48,875 nucleotides of DNA from Gammaproteobacteria bacterium (GCA_020832005.1 JAFIFN010000010.1:1-48875), one strand, 5' to 3'. Positions 1-7,994 are shown, counted from the first letter of the stretch. A program made the numbers and translations. Notes: generated by a model from the letters alone, not told the origin.

Positions 1-554
1 CCGCAACCGTATTCGGGTTGCTCGTCTGCTCACTGGGGTCCTCCGTCGCACTGGCTGAGACGCCATGGACCTTGTCCGGTCACATCGGCAACGCCAAAAT
101 CGACCGCCTGGTCCAGGAGACCGGCCCGTGGTGGTCCGAAGTCGATGATCGCGCCACCGCACTGAGTCTCAGCCTTGCCTACGACTTCATGCCCACGCTG
201 GGCATGCGCGTGCTCTACGAACGTGCTGAGGACATGGAAGCGCTCAATCGCTGTCCGGCGGGTGCCACCTGCCCGGCGATTGCGTTCAGTGAGGATCAGG
301 AATTTTCGGCGTGGCAGCTGGCGCTGGTGCCGCGCTTCCCTGTGACCCGTGAGCTGTCGGTATTCGGGACACTGGGTGTGCTTGACTGGAAGCTTCGTCA
401 GGATGGGGTGCTGCCTGGTGATTCCGCAACGTCGTTCCTATACGGCGCCGGTGCCACGTGGCGTGCTTCCGAGCTGCTCGAGCTCAGCGTCGAATACCAG
501 CGGGCGAATGCGGACTACGAGGCTATTCGTGTCGGCTTCGGCATTCGTTTCTAG
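1..554 (+). CDS. Outer-membrane beta-barrel protein, 5'-truncated by the window edge
   Basis: The reading frame is open from the window start and ends at a stop at 552-554. The first visible residues are the hydrophobic end of a signal peptide closing with ALAE, so the true start lies outside the window. A TTG at 18 is in frame but need not be the start. The mature part has alternating polar and hydrophobic beta-strands and ends in a C-terminal Phe (GFGIRF), the typical last strand of an outer-membrane barrel. Its size of about 160 mature residues suits an eight-stranded OmpA/OmpW-like barrel. Two Cys in the middle (RCPAGATCPA) may form a disulfide in an external loop. The specific function is not recognisable. 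A similar small barrel lies at 30782-31414. Confidence 0.7.
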   Translation, partial: ATVFGLLVCSLGSSVALAETPWTLSGHIGNAKIDRLVQETGPWWSEVDDRATALSLSLAYDFMPTLGMRVLYERAEDMEALNRCPAGATCPAIAFSEDQEFSAWQLALVPRFPVTRELSVFGTLGVLDWKLRQDGVLPGDSATSFLYGAGATWRASELLELSVEYQRANADYEAIRVGFGIRF

Positions 555-578
555 CGGTGCAGCCCGATCAGCCTGCAA

Positions 579-617
579 GGCGGGCAGGGGTCAGTCGCGT
601 GGCGTTGCCTGCCCGCC
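579..617. repeat. 10-bp inverted repeat after the barrel gene
   Basis: GGCGGGCAGG (579-588) and CCTGCCCGCC (608-617) are perfectly complementary around a 19-base loop. It sits 25 bases past the stop of the barrel gene, so it could be a terminator stem or an mRNA 3'-end stabiliser. There is no T-run after it, so intrinsic termination is doubtful. Confidence 0.4.
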
Positions 618-837
618 ATTGCAGATTGGGCTGTCATCCACGATGTGAAGGTCCGGGCCGACTTGTGACAGACCGGCTGCAACGTGGCAACGTCGATCCC
701 TCTTTCGGTGATGGCCATTGCGTTGGCTCCGGGTGAGATGGGCGTAGACTACCGTGTCACAGACCTGCCGTGGACGCAGGACTTCAATCACAATTGCGTC
801 CCCAGCGCATTCCACAAGCCTGCTTCAGGAGATCCGT

Positions 838-1308
838 ATGCCCGTGTTCCTCCGCTCAATCGTGATCGCGTCGATGTTGGCTGTGCTTGCCGCTTGCGCG
901 GGCCTCTCGCCCTATGACCAGCAGCCGGAGGTCAACATCACGTCGTTCACGCTGGCGCCGGACAGTGCGGGCGTGGTGCCGCGGTTCAATATCGGCGTAC
1001 AGGTGATCAACCCCAATCGCGCGGCCCTGTCGCTGAACGGCATGAACTATTCGATACTAGTCGATGGCAACCGGATTCTAAGTGGCGCCACGGCTGACCT
1101 GCCAGAGGTGCCCGGCTACGGCGCAACCGATTTCGTCATCGAGGCCAGTCCGAATCTCTTGGGCGGTGCGCGGCTTTTCTCCGAGATGCTGTCACGAGAA
1201 CGCAACGATTTCGGCTATACCTTCCGGGCACGGCTGGATGTCGGCGGCATTCGCCGCTACATCAACGTCGAGGAATCAGGTCGCTTCGGCGCGCCGGCTG
1301 CCAACTGA
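838..1308 (+). CDS. LEA14-like (WHy domain) lipoprotein
   Basis: A 156-residue protein. The ATG at 838 is preceded by AGGAG at a good distance. It opens with a lipoprotein signal peptide: Arg6, a hydrophobic core, then the lipobox LAAC with the acylated Cys at 20. The rest resembles the Water stress and Hypersensitive response (WHy)/LEA type-2 fold, a single beta-sandwich with the typical stretch FNIGVQVINPNRAALSLNG. Bacterial members are periplasmic lipoproteins of unclear role, often linked to desiccation or stress. The gene stands alone and is convergent with puhE. The bases between it and the barrel gene (555-837) show only the inverted repeat and no further gene. Confidence 0.7.
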   Translation: MPVFLRSIVIASMLAVLAACAGLSPYDQQPEVNITSFTLAPDSAGVVPRFNIGVQVINPNRAALSLNGMNYSILVDGNRILSGATADLPEVPGYGATDFVIEASPNLLGGARLFSEMLSRERNDFGYTFRARLDVGGIRRYINVEESGRFGAPAAN

Positions 1309-1336
1309 AAGGACACACCCGGCGCAAGCCTGCGGT

Positions 1337-1352
1337 TCGCGATGACTCGCGA
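1337..1352. repeat. Small hairpin between convergent genes
   Basis: TCGCGA-TGAC-TCGCGA can form a 6-bp stem with a 4-base loop in the 57-base space between the LEA-like gene and the end of puhE. There is no T-tract on either strand. A role in transcription ending is only a possibility. Confidence 0.25.
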
Positions 1353-1365
1353 TAAGCGCTGTGCC

Positions 1366-2175
1366 TCAGGGCCGCACCGGGCGCGTGGCCTCTCGCGTGC
1401 TGGTTGCGGCCTCACGGTCGCGCGAGCGAAACCCCCAGCGAAACAGCCGGTCCAGCGTGATGGGCAGGACCAGGAACCAGTGCTCGATCACGCCCAGCGC
1501 CAGCAGGCTGCCGATCAGCAGCAGGCCGGTGGCTTCGAACGCGCCAACGCCTGATGCGAATGCGGCTTTGAAGACCAAAATGGTGGCCACCGTCGTGACG
1601 GTGATCGAAAACGGAAACAGCGCGTTCATTGGCCGGCGACCGAAGTAACTACCGAGGTAACGCAAGCCCTCGGGCAGCCAGTTCTCGGCGAGATTTCGTA
1701 CGCCCAGGAACACATTGAACTTGGTGCTCAGGCGCATCAGCCACAGCGCAAGAAAGGTCCACAGTCCGACCAGGTTCTCACCGCGCAGACATAGCAATGC
1801 AATCAGCAGCAGCGTGGCGGCGAGCAACAGCTCGTGATGGGCGATGGCTTGCCAGGCGCAGCGAAAGCGGCGCCAGCCGCGCGCGCCGGGCGGGCAGGCG
1901 CTGCGTCGCGGACCGGTGACCACGCCCATCAGAAAACTCATCTCGATCCAGCCCCAGACCAGCAGCGCGCAGGTGAAGGCCACATAGGCGCCCATCGGCG
2001 TGGCCACGCCGGCGCTGAGGAACAGGCCGATCAGTGCGCCAGCGGCGAGCACACCGGCGCCCAGAAGGCTCCAGCGATAAGTGCGCTGTGGCAGACCGTC
2101 GAGGTAGAGGATGATGCCGGTGCTGAACCACCACAGCAGCAGCGCATAGATGATCGGGACGGCCGCGCCGGACAT
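1366..2175 (-). CDS. puhE: Photosynthetic complex putative assembly protein PuhE
   Basis: A 269-residue integral membrane protein of the PuhE (DUF3623) family, which is restricted to phototrophic proteobacteria and supports reaction-centre/LH1 formation. About seven hydrophobic segments are visible. The middle part STKFNVFLGVRNLAENWLP and the following LGSYFGRRPMN are typical of the family. I chose the ATG at 2175; a TTG directly before it is also in frame. It is the last gene of the lhaA-puhABC-E unit, 39 bases after puhC. In many phototrophs a small orf and acsF lie between puhC and puhE; neither is present here. Confidence 0.85.
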   Translation of the reverse strand: MSGAAVPIIYALLLWWFSTGIILYLDGLPQRTYRWSLLGAGVLAAGALIGLFLSAGVATPMGAYVAFTCALLVWGWIEMSFLMGVVTGPRRSACPPGARGWRRFRCAWQAIAHHELLLAATLLLIALLCLRGENLVGLWTFLALWLMRLSTKFNVFLGVRNLAENWLPEGLRYLGSYFGRRPMNALFPFSITVTTVATILVFKAAFASGVGAFEATGLLLIGSLLALGVIEHWFLVLPITLDRLFRWGFRSRDREAATSTREATRPVRP

Positions 2176-2214
2176 CAAGACAGTATTCCCGCGTGCCGGG
2201 CGCGCCTGGCGCGC

Positions 2215-2691
2215 TCAGCGTTCCTCATGCTGGGCGTGCTGGGTGTGCGGTGCCGAGAGCATGCGCGCGAATGCACTGACATTGTCGGCACCGAATGCCG
2301 CAAGCTCTACCCAGCGACCGGTTGCCGGATCATCCAGCGTCAGTCGCCCGTCCGACCACACGGCCAGCCGATAGGGCGGCTCGGTGCCGACATTCTTGCT
2401 GCGTCGTTCCCGTGCCATGCCGCGCATTACGCCGCGAACGAACCCGCCGGTGCCAGGGTCGAGGACGTCCACGGTGTAACCATCGCGGTAATCGAGCACG
2501 ACCACGGCACCGTCCTGGCGATCCAGGAATTGCAGTTGGCGAGATTCGACCAGCTGCGCCTCGGTGTCGCGGCTATCGCCAACCACGCCACTGGTGCGCG
2601 CGAAAACGCCCACCGCGACGACGAAGCCCAGCGCCAGCATCAGCGGCAGTATCGGACCGCGCTTGCGGGGCTTGGCGTCAGGCGTACTCAT
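2215..2691 (-). CDS. puhC: Photosynthetic complex assembly protein PuhC
   Basis: A 158-residue protein with a short basic N-terminus, one membrane anchor (about residues 13-31, PILPLMLALGFVVAVGVF) and a soluble domain expected in the periplasm. The family motif around LQFLDRQDGAVVVLD and the later GTGGFVRGVMRGMARERR identify PuhC, needed for normal assembly of reaction centre and LH1. The start is an ATG with GGAG upstream. The gene lies 26 bases after puhB in the same unit. Confidence 0.85.
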   Translation of the reverse strand: MSTPDAKPRKRGPILPLMLALGFVVAVGVFARTSGVVGDSRDTEAQLVESRQLQFLDRQDGAVVVLDYRDGYTVDVLDPGTGGFVRGVMRGMARERRSKNVGTEPPYRLAVWSDGRLTLDDPATGRWVELAAFGADNVSAFARMLSAPHTQHAQHEER

Positions 2692-2717
2692 GGGTGCGAT
2701 CTGCTCCGCGTGTCACG

Positions 2718-3389
2718 TCAGCTGGCCGTTTGGCCGCCGACAGGGTAGTTCGCCGCGCCTTGCGCATCGCGCTCGATCTGGCTGCCCATCGGCGCCACGT
2801 GTTCGCGCGACAGCGCACGGGCCAGCAAACGCGCGACGCTGCTGGCATTGTCCACGCCACGCAGCATGGGCTGTGCGCTGCCCAGGAACGACCATGGCCG
2901 CACGTTCGGCCACATCACCACGTAGGACACGCGCTCACCCGGGGCGAGTTCCAGCGGAATGTCGCCGGTGCCATCGCTGTAGGTCTTCAGCGACGCCGAA
3001 CGGATCAGGCCGAACGGCAGGTTGACGGCCATCTGAATGGCGATGCCGAAGCGGATGACCACCCGTTCGCTGGTGATGGTGTAGACCGTCGCGCGCGTGG
3101 TCAGCCAGGCCAGCAGCATGAGTACGCCCACGGCTGCGGCGGAGAGCGCCACGAAGATGGTCGTCGACTGCATGGCCGCCAGCACCCCCTGGCCCTGGTA
3201 GAGGCTGTGGCCAAAGCGCCATGCGATCACCACGGCGAAGTAGACCAGTGCCTTGCGCACATGAAACGTACGCCGTGCCACTGTCGCCAGCCGTGGCGCA
3301 CCCTGCCACAGCACGCGCTCACCGCTGGGCGGGCGCTCCGGCAGGCCCGGAATGGGCTCAAGGGATTCGACGTGTTCGCGATCACTCAT
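2718..3389 (-). CDS. puhB: Photosynthetic complex putative assembly protein PuhB
   Basis: A 223-residue membrane protein. Two or three hydrophobic segments precede a PH-like domain (bPH2 type) with the pattern TVYTITSERVVIRFGIAIQM. PuhB assists assembly of the reaction centre with PuhA and PuhC. The ATG at 3389 overlaps the puhA stop by four bases (ATGA), pointing to translational coupling. This start gives MSDREHVESLEPIPGLPE, a conserved-looking N-terminus ending in the GLPE..P.GE.VLWQG pattern. A longer frame upstream would lie inside puhA and is rejected. Confidence 0.88.
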   Translation of the reverse strand: MSDREHVESLEPIPGLPERPPSGERVLWQGAPRLATVARRTFHVRKALVYFAVVIAWRFGHSLYQGQGVLAAMQSTTIFVALSAAAVGVLMLLAWLTTRATVYTITSERVVIRFGIAIQMAVNLPFGLIRSASLKTYSDGTGDIPLELAPGERVSYVVMWPNVRPWSFLGSAQPMLRGVDNASSVARLLARALSREHVAPMGSQIERDAQGAANYPVGGQTAS

Positions 3390-4243
3390 ATCAGCGGTTC
3401 CCGGCGATCCAGTGCATACAGATGACCGCTGCCGAAGTAGGCCATGATGCGGTCTTCTTCGAGCAGCGTCACCTGATCGGGGTTCTTCGTGACCGGCGCA
3501 TCGGCGAAGTGATGGGCGCACACGCAGGCGACACGGACCTCGTAGGGGCGGCCATCAACGAGGCGTTCCTGCAGCGGCCTGTCGCCTGCCGGCGCGCGCG
3601 CCATGCGGGCGAACTTCGCCAGCATCATCGGCAGCAGTACCGTCTTGCCGCGGGCCGGGGCGCCTTCTTCCGGGCCGGAGCCTGCTGTGGCCACGGTCTC
3701 GACTTCCAGGTAGCGGATCAGCACCTCGGAGCGGTCTACCCACACATCGCGCACGGTGCCGGCGACCTTGCCGTCGGCGGCGATGACCTGCATGCCGCGC
3801 GGATCCGGATCGCGACCGACGACGTTGAAATCGGTGGCCACACGCAGGGGCACGATCTTGGCATGACCTTCGAAAGTCTGGTCGGGAACATCGGCACGCT
3901 CGGCCCAGGCGGCAGGACCCACGCCATCGACCATCGGGTTGCCGGTGGGCTCCAGCGGCGCACCCGGCCAGCCACCGATCGGGGTGGCCTTGATTTCACG
4001 GGTATCGCGCTTGCCGTCGGAGACGGTGGCAGTGCCGCCGTGGGGCAGCAGGTACTGCTTGGCCGAGGGCATCGCAGGAAAACCCTGGACGACCCCGCGA
4101 CGGCCGGGATCCGAATCCAGCGGATACCCCTCGCGCTTGTTTTCGCGATGCAGGTAGATGATCAGCGCGAAGAAGAATACCCAGAACACATAGAGTGCGA
4201 CCTGGGCGACGTTGACGTACTCGGTTATGGCACCTGTAGGCAT
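3386..4243 (-). CDS. puhA: Photosynthetic reaction centre H subunit PuhA
   Basis: A 285-residue protein with one N-terminal transmembrane helix (about 13-31), followed by YLHRENKREGYPL, the classic start of the H-subunit cytoplasmic region. The PRC-barrel part runs through KIVPLRVATDFNVVGRDPDPRG and the C-terminal block PDQVTLLEEDRIMAYFGSGHLYA. PuhA caps the L/M core on the cytoplasmic side and helps proton delivery to QB. The ATG start has GGAGAG upstream. It seems somewhat longer than usual, partly because of a Gly/Pro/Glu-rich insert (about 187-199, near GSGPEEGAPARGK) in the PRC-barrel. It is the third gene of the bchF-lhaA-puhABCE unit. Confidence 0.95.
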   Translation of the reverse strand: MPTGAITEYVNVAQVALYVFWVFFFALIIYLHRENKREGYPLDSDPGRRGVVQGFPAMPSAKQYLLPHGGTATVSDGKRDTREIKATPIGGWPGAPLEPTGNPMVDGVGPAAWAERADVPDQTFEGHAKIVPLRVATDFNVVGRDPDPRGMQVIAADGKVAGTVRDVWVDRSEVLIRYLEVETVATAGSGPEEGAPARGKTVLLPMMLAKFARMARAPAGDRPLQERLVDGRPYEVRVACVCAHHFADAPVTKNPDQVTLLEEDRIMAYFGSGHLYALDRREPLI

Positions 4244-4273
4244 GACTTGAACTCTCCGAGAGTGATGAGCGGC

Positions 4274-5707
4274 CTAGCCCGGGAAATCCGCGAGGCCAAA
4301 CCTTTCTGCCGATGGTGCCGGTGAGACCTTCACCGTACGGACCAGCGGACCAATGGCGATCAGCGTTGCGAACAGCAGCGCGATCTCCAGGTGATACACG
4401 AAACTGTAGCCGGCTTCCGGCGCAACCATGCCCTCGCCGAACACACCGCGGCTGGCCAGGGCATTGATGACATCGCGCAACGCGCCGCCAAGAAATATCG
4501 CACCGCCGGCTGCTGAGGCATGCACCGCGCCCCAGGCGCCCAGTGCGATGCCACTCTGGCCGCCGTTCTCGCGGCTCATGGCTGCGATCAGGGTGCCCAC
4601 GGCAAACAAACCCGCGCCGAAACCGATCAGGGCCGTGCCGATGCGAAAGATCAAAGGCGAGGCCAGCGGTGCGGCGAAGATGACCGCAGAGAAACCAAGG
4701 ACGCCGACCAGTGCGCCGATGGCGGCAAGGCGGTAGGGGTCAGCGCCCTGTGAAAGCCTTCGGGCGGCCAGGGCGAAGGCTGCCAGCGTGCCGCCGGCCA
4801 GCAGCGCGGTGAGCATGGTCGTGGCGCTCACCGACAGACCGAGCACCTCACCGCCATAGGGTTCGAGCAGGATGTCCTGCATATTGAACGCCGCGGTGCC
4901 CAGGCCGACGGTGACCAGGAAGCGCACTGCACGATCATTGCTGATGTAGGCGCGCCAGGCGGCCTTGAACGGCGGCCGTGGGCTGTCGATGCGTGTCGCC
5001 GACGGACGCCTGGCTTCCTGCTTCCACAGTGCGATGCAATTGAGCAAGATGGTGACCACCGCAGCGCCCTGTACGACCTGGATGAGCTTGAGCTGGGTGA
5101 AGTCGATGAGCAGCAGCCCGAACACGCCGGCGCTGCCGACCATGCCCAGCAGCAGCATCACGTAGAGCAGTGCGACTACGCGTGGCCGCGTCTGCGGTGG
5201 CGCGAGATCCGTGGCAAGTGCCAGCCCCGCAGTCTGGGTGGTGTGCAGACCCGCACCGACCAGCAGGAAGGCCACCGCCGCACTGGCATGGCCGATCCAC
5301 ACCGGACCATGCGTGTCGCCGGAGAGAATCAGCAGCGAGAACGGCATGATTGCCAGGCCACCGAACTGCAGCAGCGTGCCATACCAGATGTACGGCACGC
5401 GCCGCCAGCCCAGCGCCGAGCGATGGGTATCGGAGCGAAAACCGATCAGCACGCGAAACGGGGCGACCAGCAGTGGCAGTGAGATCATCAGCGCGACCAG
5501 CCACGCCGGCACATTGAGCTCGACGATCATCACGCGATTGAGCGTGCCATTGAGCAGTACCACAGCCATGCCCACCGACACCTGAAACAGCGCCAGCCGC
5601 AGCAGGCGCCCGATGGGTAATTCCGTGCTGGCCGCATCGGCGAAGGGCAGGAAACGCAGTCCGACCTGGGTCCATGCGCGGGCCAGCGTGTCGTTCAGCG
5701 ATTTCAC
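4274..5707 (-). CDS. lhaA: Light-harvesting 1 assembly protein LhaA (PucC/BCD family MFS)
   Basis: A 477-residue polytopic protein with about 12 membrane segments, of the bacteriochlorophyll delivery (BCD) branch of the MFS. Typical blocks are the N-terminal RLALFQVSVGMAVVLLNGTLNRVMI, the TM2-3 loop LIGFRSDTHRSALGWRRVPY, and later MQDILLEPYGGEVLG. LhaA supports insertion of LH1 polypeptides and pigment. Paralogues PucC and Bch2 have the same fold; the position directly before puhA favours LhaA. The start is a GTG at 5707. A second BCD-family protein is encoded at 15762-17144. Confidence 0.88.
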   Translation of the reverse strand: MKSLNDTLARAWTQVGLRFLPFADAASTELPIGRLLRLALFQVSVGMAVVLLNGTLNRVMIVELNVPAWLVALMISLPLLVAPFRVLIGFRSDTHRSALGWRRVPYIWYGTLLQFGGLAIMPFSLLILSGDTHGPVWIGHASAAVAFLLVGAGLHTTQTAGLALATDLAPPQTRPRVVALLYVMLLLGMVGSAGVFGLLLIDFTQLKLIQVVQGAAVVTILLNCIALWKQEARRPSATRIDSPRPPFKAAWRAYISNDRAVRFLVTVGLGTAAFNMQDILLEPYGGEVLGLSVSATTMLTALLAGGTLAAFALAARRLSQGADPYRLAAIGALVGVLGFSAVIFAAPLASPLIFRIGTALIGFGAGLFAVGTLIAAMSRENGGQSGIALGAWGAVHASAAGGAIFLGGALRDVINALASRGVFGEGMVAPEAGYSFVYHLEIALLFATLIAIGPLVRTVKVSPAPSAERFGLADFPG

Positions 5708-5735
5708 CTGACTGCCTGCATGCAGAAACTCTTAT

Positions 5736-6263
5736 CTACTTGGCCGTGATCGCGGAGGCAACGGAGATCGAGGCCGGCGTGGGCTGTTGGCTGGCAAGGC
5801 GCGCTGCGCGAAGCTTCAACAGAAACTGCGCGGCGTTGATGACATAGGCGGCGTAGGCGGCAAGCGCAAGATAGAGCTGCTGCTCCACGCTCAGCCAGCC
5901 GAAGAACACCACCGCCAGATAAGCGGTGTGCAGGGCCAGCACCAGCATGCTGACCATGTCTTCCCAGAAAAAAACCGGAGCGAACAGATACTGTCCGAAA
6001 ACGACCTTTTCCCAGATGGCACCGGTGACCATGATCAGATAGAGCACGAGCGTCTTGATCACGATGGAGGCGATCGCAAGGCCGAGCCCCTCGCCGGTGG
6101 CCAGATAGCGCAGCACGAGGAAAAGACTGACGATGAATACGAGAAACTGCAACGGCGCCAGTACACCCTGCACGGTGGTCCATCCGGAGGTATCGCGGCG
6201 CACGCGTTGTTCTGGCGTGTACAGCGCATTGGGGGTGGACCTTGCGGGTTGCGCATGCGGCAT
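5736..6263 (-). CDS. bchF: 2-vinyl bacteriochlorophyllide hydratase BchF
   Basis: A 175-residue membrane protein that hydrates the C3-vinyl group on the way to bacteriochlorophyll a. The family core is clear: LYTPEQRVRRD, APLQFLVFIVSLFLVLRYLATG, MVTGAIWEKVVFGQYLFAPVFFWEDMVSM and the C-terminal AAYAAYVINAAQFLLKLR. I chose the ATG at 6263 because GGAG lies nine bases upstream; an ATG at 6278 and a GTG at 6320 are in frame and possible. It is the first gene of the minus-strand unit, directly followed by lhaA with 28 bases between them. In classical clusters bchN, B, H, L and M stand between these two genes. Confidence 0.92.
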   Translation of the reverse strand: MPHAQPARSTPNALYTPEQRVRRDTSGWTTVQGVLAPLQFLVFIVSLFLVLRYLATGEGLGLAIASIVIKTLVLYLIMVTGAIWEKVVFGQYLFAPVFFWEDMVSMLVLALHTAYLAVVFFGWLSVEQQLYLALAAYAAYVINAAQFLLKLRAARLASQQPTPASISVASAITAK

Positions 6264-6348
6264 CGCGCCGATCTCCATGGCATTCAGCCCGGAGCGTCGA
6301 ATTCCGGGCGTGTTGGGCACCGCTTGAGTTTGGCCAATGCGCGGGAGG

Positions 6349-6384
6349 TTGTCAATTAGAATAGACGTAAATAAAGGTTGACAA
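6349..6384 (-). promoter_or_regulatory. Probable bchF promoter/operator with near-consensus PpsR site
   Basis: TTGTCAA (6349-6355) and TTGACAA (6378-6384) form an inverted repeat 22 bases apart in an AT-rich island. Inside it, TGT-N12-ACG (6350-6367) differs from the PpsR/CrtJ consensus TGT-N12-ACA by one base. Both arms of the repeat resemble -35 hexamers, one per strand, but no good -10 is visible. The site lies about 90 bases upstream of the chosen bchF start. PpsR repression of bchF under oxygen is the inferred role. Confidence 0.5.
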
Positions 6385-6702
6385 ACCCCGCAGTGAGAGG
6401 GACCATCATTCTCAAGTCACCCAGCTGTGGGTGCGTTGCCGCGACGAGTCCCGATGTCTCAGCCCTCCGGCCAACGATTTTGCGCAAATTTCCATCCGCG
6501 GAGATCCGCGGTCGTCCGCGCGGCGGACAGGCGCCAGGCGGTCCAGCGACGTTCCGAGTCCGGTCTTGCCAGCGCCACCGGGTCGTCACCTTTTGCGCTG
6601 CACTATGCGTCTGGCAGCCGGTGCCTGACGCTGTTCGTCCGCCGATTGACTCGCCTGCGGCACGATCGTCCCGACAGCTTTTCAAAACCAATCATTCGCT
6701 TG

Positions 6703-6720
6703 TGTCGCCTCGCTGCGACA
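6703..6720. promoter_or_regulatory. Perfect palindromic PpsR/CrtJ-type operator
   Basis: TGTCGC-CTCGCT-GCGACA matches TGT-N12-ACA exactly and has 6-base inverted arms. It lies in the bchF/aerR-like intergenic region, about 290 bases before the regulator start and about 440 before bchF. Paired distant sites are known for CrtJ/PpsR, so it could work with the site at 6350-6367. The match was found by eye; binding is inferred. Confidence 0.5.
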
Positions 6721-7007
6721 GCACGGAGTTGGTTTCCCTTGACACTATTTGCCCGCCAACTGCGCCCGGCTGTGCAGTCGCAGCACGCCAGTGTGGAGCG
6801 TTCGCGAGGTGTTTTCCCACGCGCCGCGTCGTCCCTCGATGAGGCGGTTTTCGCGCGGCCCGCCAGATCCACTTGCCGAATCCCTCGACTTTGTAATACT
6901 GACCACCCGGCCACACCTGCCACCAGGGGTTCCCCGGGACGACATCGCTTGCAGGTGAGGCTGCAAACCGATGCGAAGGCTTGGGTATGCAAGGGGGAGG
7001 GGCATCG

Positions 7008-7994
7008 ATGGGCAGCATGCGGGAAGAACTTCTGGCGCGCGCATGGAGTGTGTTCAGCGTCAGGGGGGCCGGCAATACTCAGGCTTCTGGTCGCGAAGCG
7101 CCACGTCAGAACAGTGGCGAGCGCAAGACCACCAACGGCAACGGCAACGCGCAGCAGGACTGCAGCTGGGCTGAAGAAGACATTGACGGCTTGCAGAAGG
7201 CCCGGCTCAGTCAGCTCGCGACCGTCATCGAGGGTGAGATCATTCCTCGCCTGATGATGGCGCATCGCGTGACGGCCGAGGCCTGGATGCCTGATGCGTC
7301 GGATGTTGATGCCAGCGAGCCGCCCACCATCGATGCGGCGCAGATCGAGTCATTCACTGAGATGGTGCTTTCCAGCGATGCCGAGGCCACGCGCGCCTTC
7401 TGCGACAAGATGGTGCAGCGAGGGGTGGAGACACCGCAGCTGCTGCTCTCGCTGCTCGCGCCCACGGCACGCAGGCTGGGCGAGATGTGGGAGTCAGATG
7501 AGGCCGATTTCACCGCTGTGACGGTGGGTTTGTGTCAGCTGCAGCAGATCATGCGCGAACTCAGTCACGAGTACGATTGTCATACAGAGCAGATCCTCGC
7601 GGATCGCCGGGTGCTGCTGGCGCCGGTGCCAGGTGAGCAGCACACGTTCGGCATGCTGATGGTTGGCGAGTTCTTTCGCCGGGCAGGCTGGGATGTCAAC
7701 GGTGACTGCGCGCTGAGTACGCCGGAGTTGCTGCGCATGGTGGGCAGCGAGTGGTATGCGATCGTGGGCATTTCCGTGGCCTATGAGTCGATGCTCCCGG
7801 AAGTGACGAGAATTATTGACGAGGTTCGCCGTGCATCACGCAATCGGAATGTTGGCGTAATGGTAGGTGGGCGGATCTTCACGCAGGACCCGACGCTGGC
7901 GGGGCAGGTGGGCGCTGATGCCACTGCCGCCGATGCCGAGGGCGCACTTCACCTTGCCCAGGAAATGCTTGTCCGCAGTTCGGTCAAACGCTAA
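7008..7994 (+). CDS. Cobalamin-domain photosynthesis regulator, AerR/PpaA type
   Basis: A 328-residue protein. ATG 7008 has a strong GGGGGAGG seven bases upstream; ATG 7017 is also possible. A long low-complexity N-terminal part (to about 60) is followed by a helical domain with LGEMWESDEADFTAVTVG and a B12-binding-like Rossmann domain with GEQHTFG (His212) and VGISVAYES. These features, with ppsR directly downstream, identify the AerR/PpaA family, antiregulators that bind cobalamin or heme and counter CrtJ/PpsR. The W-x9-EH motif of CarH-type light sensors is absent (Val-Thr instead of Glu-His), and there is no DxHxxG motif. Which ligand it binds cannot be told from sequence. Confidence 0.82.
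   Translation: MGSMREELLARAWSVFSVRGAGNTQASGREAPRQNSGERKTTNGNGNAQQDCSWAEEDIDGLQKARLSQLATVIEGEIIPRLMMAHRVTAEAWMPDASDVDASEPPTIDAAQIESFTEMVLSSDAEATRAFCDKMVQRGVETPQLLLSLLAPTARRLGEMWESDEADFTAVTVGLCQLQQIMRELSHEYDCHTEQILADRRVLLAPVPGEQHTFGMLMVGEFFRRAGWDVNGDCALSTPELLRMVGSEWYAIVGISVAYESMLPEVTRIIDEVRRASRNRNVGVMVGGRIFTQDPTLAGQVGADATAADAEGALHLAQEMLVRSSVKR

Larger units (their letters stand above)
6264..7007. other. Long divergent control region between bchF and the aerR-like gene
   Basis: About 740 bases separate the two divergent photosynthesis operons. It holds two PpsR-type sites (6350-6367 and 6703-6720), an inverted repeat TTGTCAA/TTGACAA (6349-6384), and a TTGACA hexamer at 6739 without a clear -10. 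A minus-strand frame rich in Trp, Tyr and Gly at about 6836-6931 looks partly coding-like but has no believable start. I see no other gene. Confidence 0.5.

Noticed and set aside
1834-2748. Long plus-strand frame opposite puhE and puhC
   Set aside because: It lies antisense to well-supported photosynthesis genes and shows no domain.
6427-7254. Long plus-strand frame across the intergenic region
   Set aside because: Its composition is Arg/Ser/Pro-rich without motifs and it overlaps the regulator gene in another frame; it reflects the high GC content.
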